A stretch of 64,000 nt of DNA, taken from the NCBI RefSeq assembly GCF_030686865.1, contig NZ_JAQYUS010000001.1, forward strand, positions 620,001 through 684,000, in the 5' to 3' direction. The DNA comes from Kaistella sp. SH40-3 (GTDB taxonomy: Bacteria; Bacteroidota; Bacteroidia; Flavobacteriales; Weeksellaceae). Position numbers and translations under genes: made by a program. The notes beneath the pieces were generated by a model that worked only from the letters and a program-made list of their open reading frames with translations, did not search any database and was not told the DNA's origin. This document shows, one piece after another, positions 63,286 through 64,000 of the stretch (its first letter is position 1; every line of letters begins with the position of its first letter).

Positions 63286-64000
63286 ATGAAATATTCCTTT
63301 AAAAATGATTATGCCGAAGGTGCTCATCCGCGAATTCTGGAAGCATTAATTCAATCAAACTTGATTCAGCAAAACGGTTACGGACTCGATGAGTATTCGC
63401 TAAACGCAGAAAATATCATTCGACAAAAAATAAATAATCCGAAATCTAAAGTTCATTTTGTTTCGGGTGGAACACAAGCAAACCTTATTGTAATCTCGGC
63501 ATTTTTACGTCCACATGAAAGTGTTGTAGCGGCAGCGACAGGTCATATTTTCACCAACGAAAGTGGTGCGATTGAAGCGACCGGTCATAAAGTACACGGA
63601 ATTGAAACTTCTGAGGGGAAAATTTATCCTGATGATATTCAAAAAATCATTGATGTTCATCAAAATAAACCACATCAGGTAAAGCAGAAATTGGTTTATA
63701 TTTCAAATTCTACCGAGGTAGGTACCATTTATTCTAAAAAGGAATTGATTGATTTATACCAGTTCTGTCAAGAAAGAAATCTTTATTTATTTGTGGATGG
63801 AGCAAGGTTGGGACATGCTTTAACCGCTGAGAATAATGATCTTACTTTAGAAGACTTCGGGAAATACACGGATGCTTTCTATTTGGGCGGAACAAAAAAT
63901 GGTGCTTTAATTGGTGAAGCGATCATCATTAATAATGAAAGTTTGCAGGAAGAATTTGGTTTTCATTTAAAACAAAAAGGTGCCATGCTCGCCAAAGGTC
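63286..64000 (+). CDS. threonine aldolase-like PLP enzyme, 3'-truncated by window edge
   Basis: 238 codons visible from ATG 63286 (MKYSFKNDYAEGAHPRILEALIQSN); the gene runs off the window. Fold-type I beta-eliminating lyase family: SGGTQANLIVIS, the GHIFTNESGAIEATGHKV stretch, VDGARLGHA with the PLP-ring Asp, and the Schiff-base Lys in YLGGTKNGAL. Likely cleaves L-threonine to glycine and acetaldehyde. A near-consensus -7 box (TAAATTTA) lies a few bases before the ATG. Confidence 0.92.
   Translation, partial: MKYSFKNDYAEGAHPRILEALIQSNLIQQNGYGLDEYSLNAENIIRQKINNPKSKVHFVSGGTQANLIVISAFLRPHESVVAAATGHIFTNESGAIEATGHKVHGIETSEGKIYPDDIQKIIDVHQNKPHQVKQKLVYISNSTEVGTIYSKKELIDLYQFCQERNLYLFVDGARLGHALTAENNDLTLEDFGKYTDAFYLGGTKNGALIGEAIIINNESLQEEFGFHLKQKGAMLAKG

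Overview
The window comes from an AT-rich Gram-negative genome of the Bacteroidota, class Flavobacteriia, most like Chryseobacterium, Kaistella and relatives (Weeksellaceae). The evidence is: an alternative complex III (act) operon with an N-terminally fused ActA; GLPGLI, DUF3078, DUF3127 and SPOR proteins; lipoproteins with short SC or CKK lipoboxes; a TonB receptor ending in Phe; weak Shine-Dalgarno signals; and many promoters of the Bacteroidota type (TTG about 18-21 nt upstream of TAnnTTTG). There is no rRNA operon, CRISPR array, prophage or intact insertion sequence. Most of the window is core chromosome. Both ends cut through genes: a histidine kinase at the left and a threonine aldolase-like enzyme at the right.

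Layout. 1-2314: two-component system and a SPOR protein. 2500-10964: actABCDEF, the quinol-oxidising respiratory complex. 11044-12782: a lipoprotein and apt. 12856-16897 (minus): Fe-S assembly operon in the order A-type carrier, sufB, sufC, sufD; its desulfurase sufS lies alone at 46369-47589. 17045-18664: GLPGLI protein and an L,D-transpeptidase-like protein. 18809-22475: a compact metal-related locus of a small Cys-rich exported protein, a TonB receptor carrying two tandem HMA domains, and a lipoprotein with two copies of an ALNPxHGxPxHRC motif. This is the most unusual locus in the window. 22545-28826 (minus): DUF6973-like protein, accD, fbaA, nadK with a CBS protein, an EamA exporter, aat, and a DUF3127 protein with an SSB-like acidic tail. 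28987-29265: tRNAs Leu(UAG), Gly(GCC), Leu(UAA). 29396-37878: uvrB, gdhA, dprA, rhomboid, DUF3078 and a ComM-like AAA protein. 38009-38419 (minus): tRNA-Val(GAC) and two tRNA-Val(UAC) made by a 220-bp-offset tandem duplication. 38472-42610 (minus): folC, tonB-exbD-exbB and a small acidic protein. 42795-49023: DUF885 lipoprotein, a broken response-regulator receiver gene, nth, bcp, sufS and a serine hydrolase. 49131-60462: glyQS, prfA, methylmalonyl-CoA mutase large subunit, two poorly known proteins, a TPR membrane protein with ribH, an LTA-synthase-like protein, a neutral zinc metallopeptidase and a small YtxH-like protein. 60650-64000: pruA, a DtxR/MntR repressor and the truncated aldolase gene.

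How the genes work together. The act complex should pass electrons from menaquinol to an oxidase encoded elsewhere. SufABCD plus the distant SufS would build Fe-S clusters, including those of ActB. ExbB-ExbD-TonB would energise outer-membrane receptors such as the HMA receptor, and the DtxR-type repressor is a natural candidate for metal control.

Main second-look items: the HMA-receptor locus; a canonical EF-hand loop inside ActB; a candidate small RNA at 26811-26880; an inverted repeat inside the exbB promoter; a palindrome upstream of the dtxR-type gene; an endonuclease III without Fe-S cysteines; the receiver pseudogene; and the duplicated tRNA-Val units. All family assignments were made by eye from sequence and not confirmed by any search.
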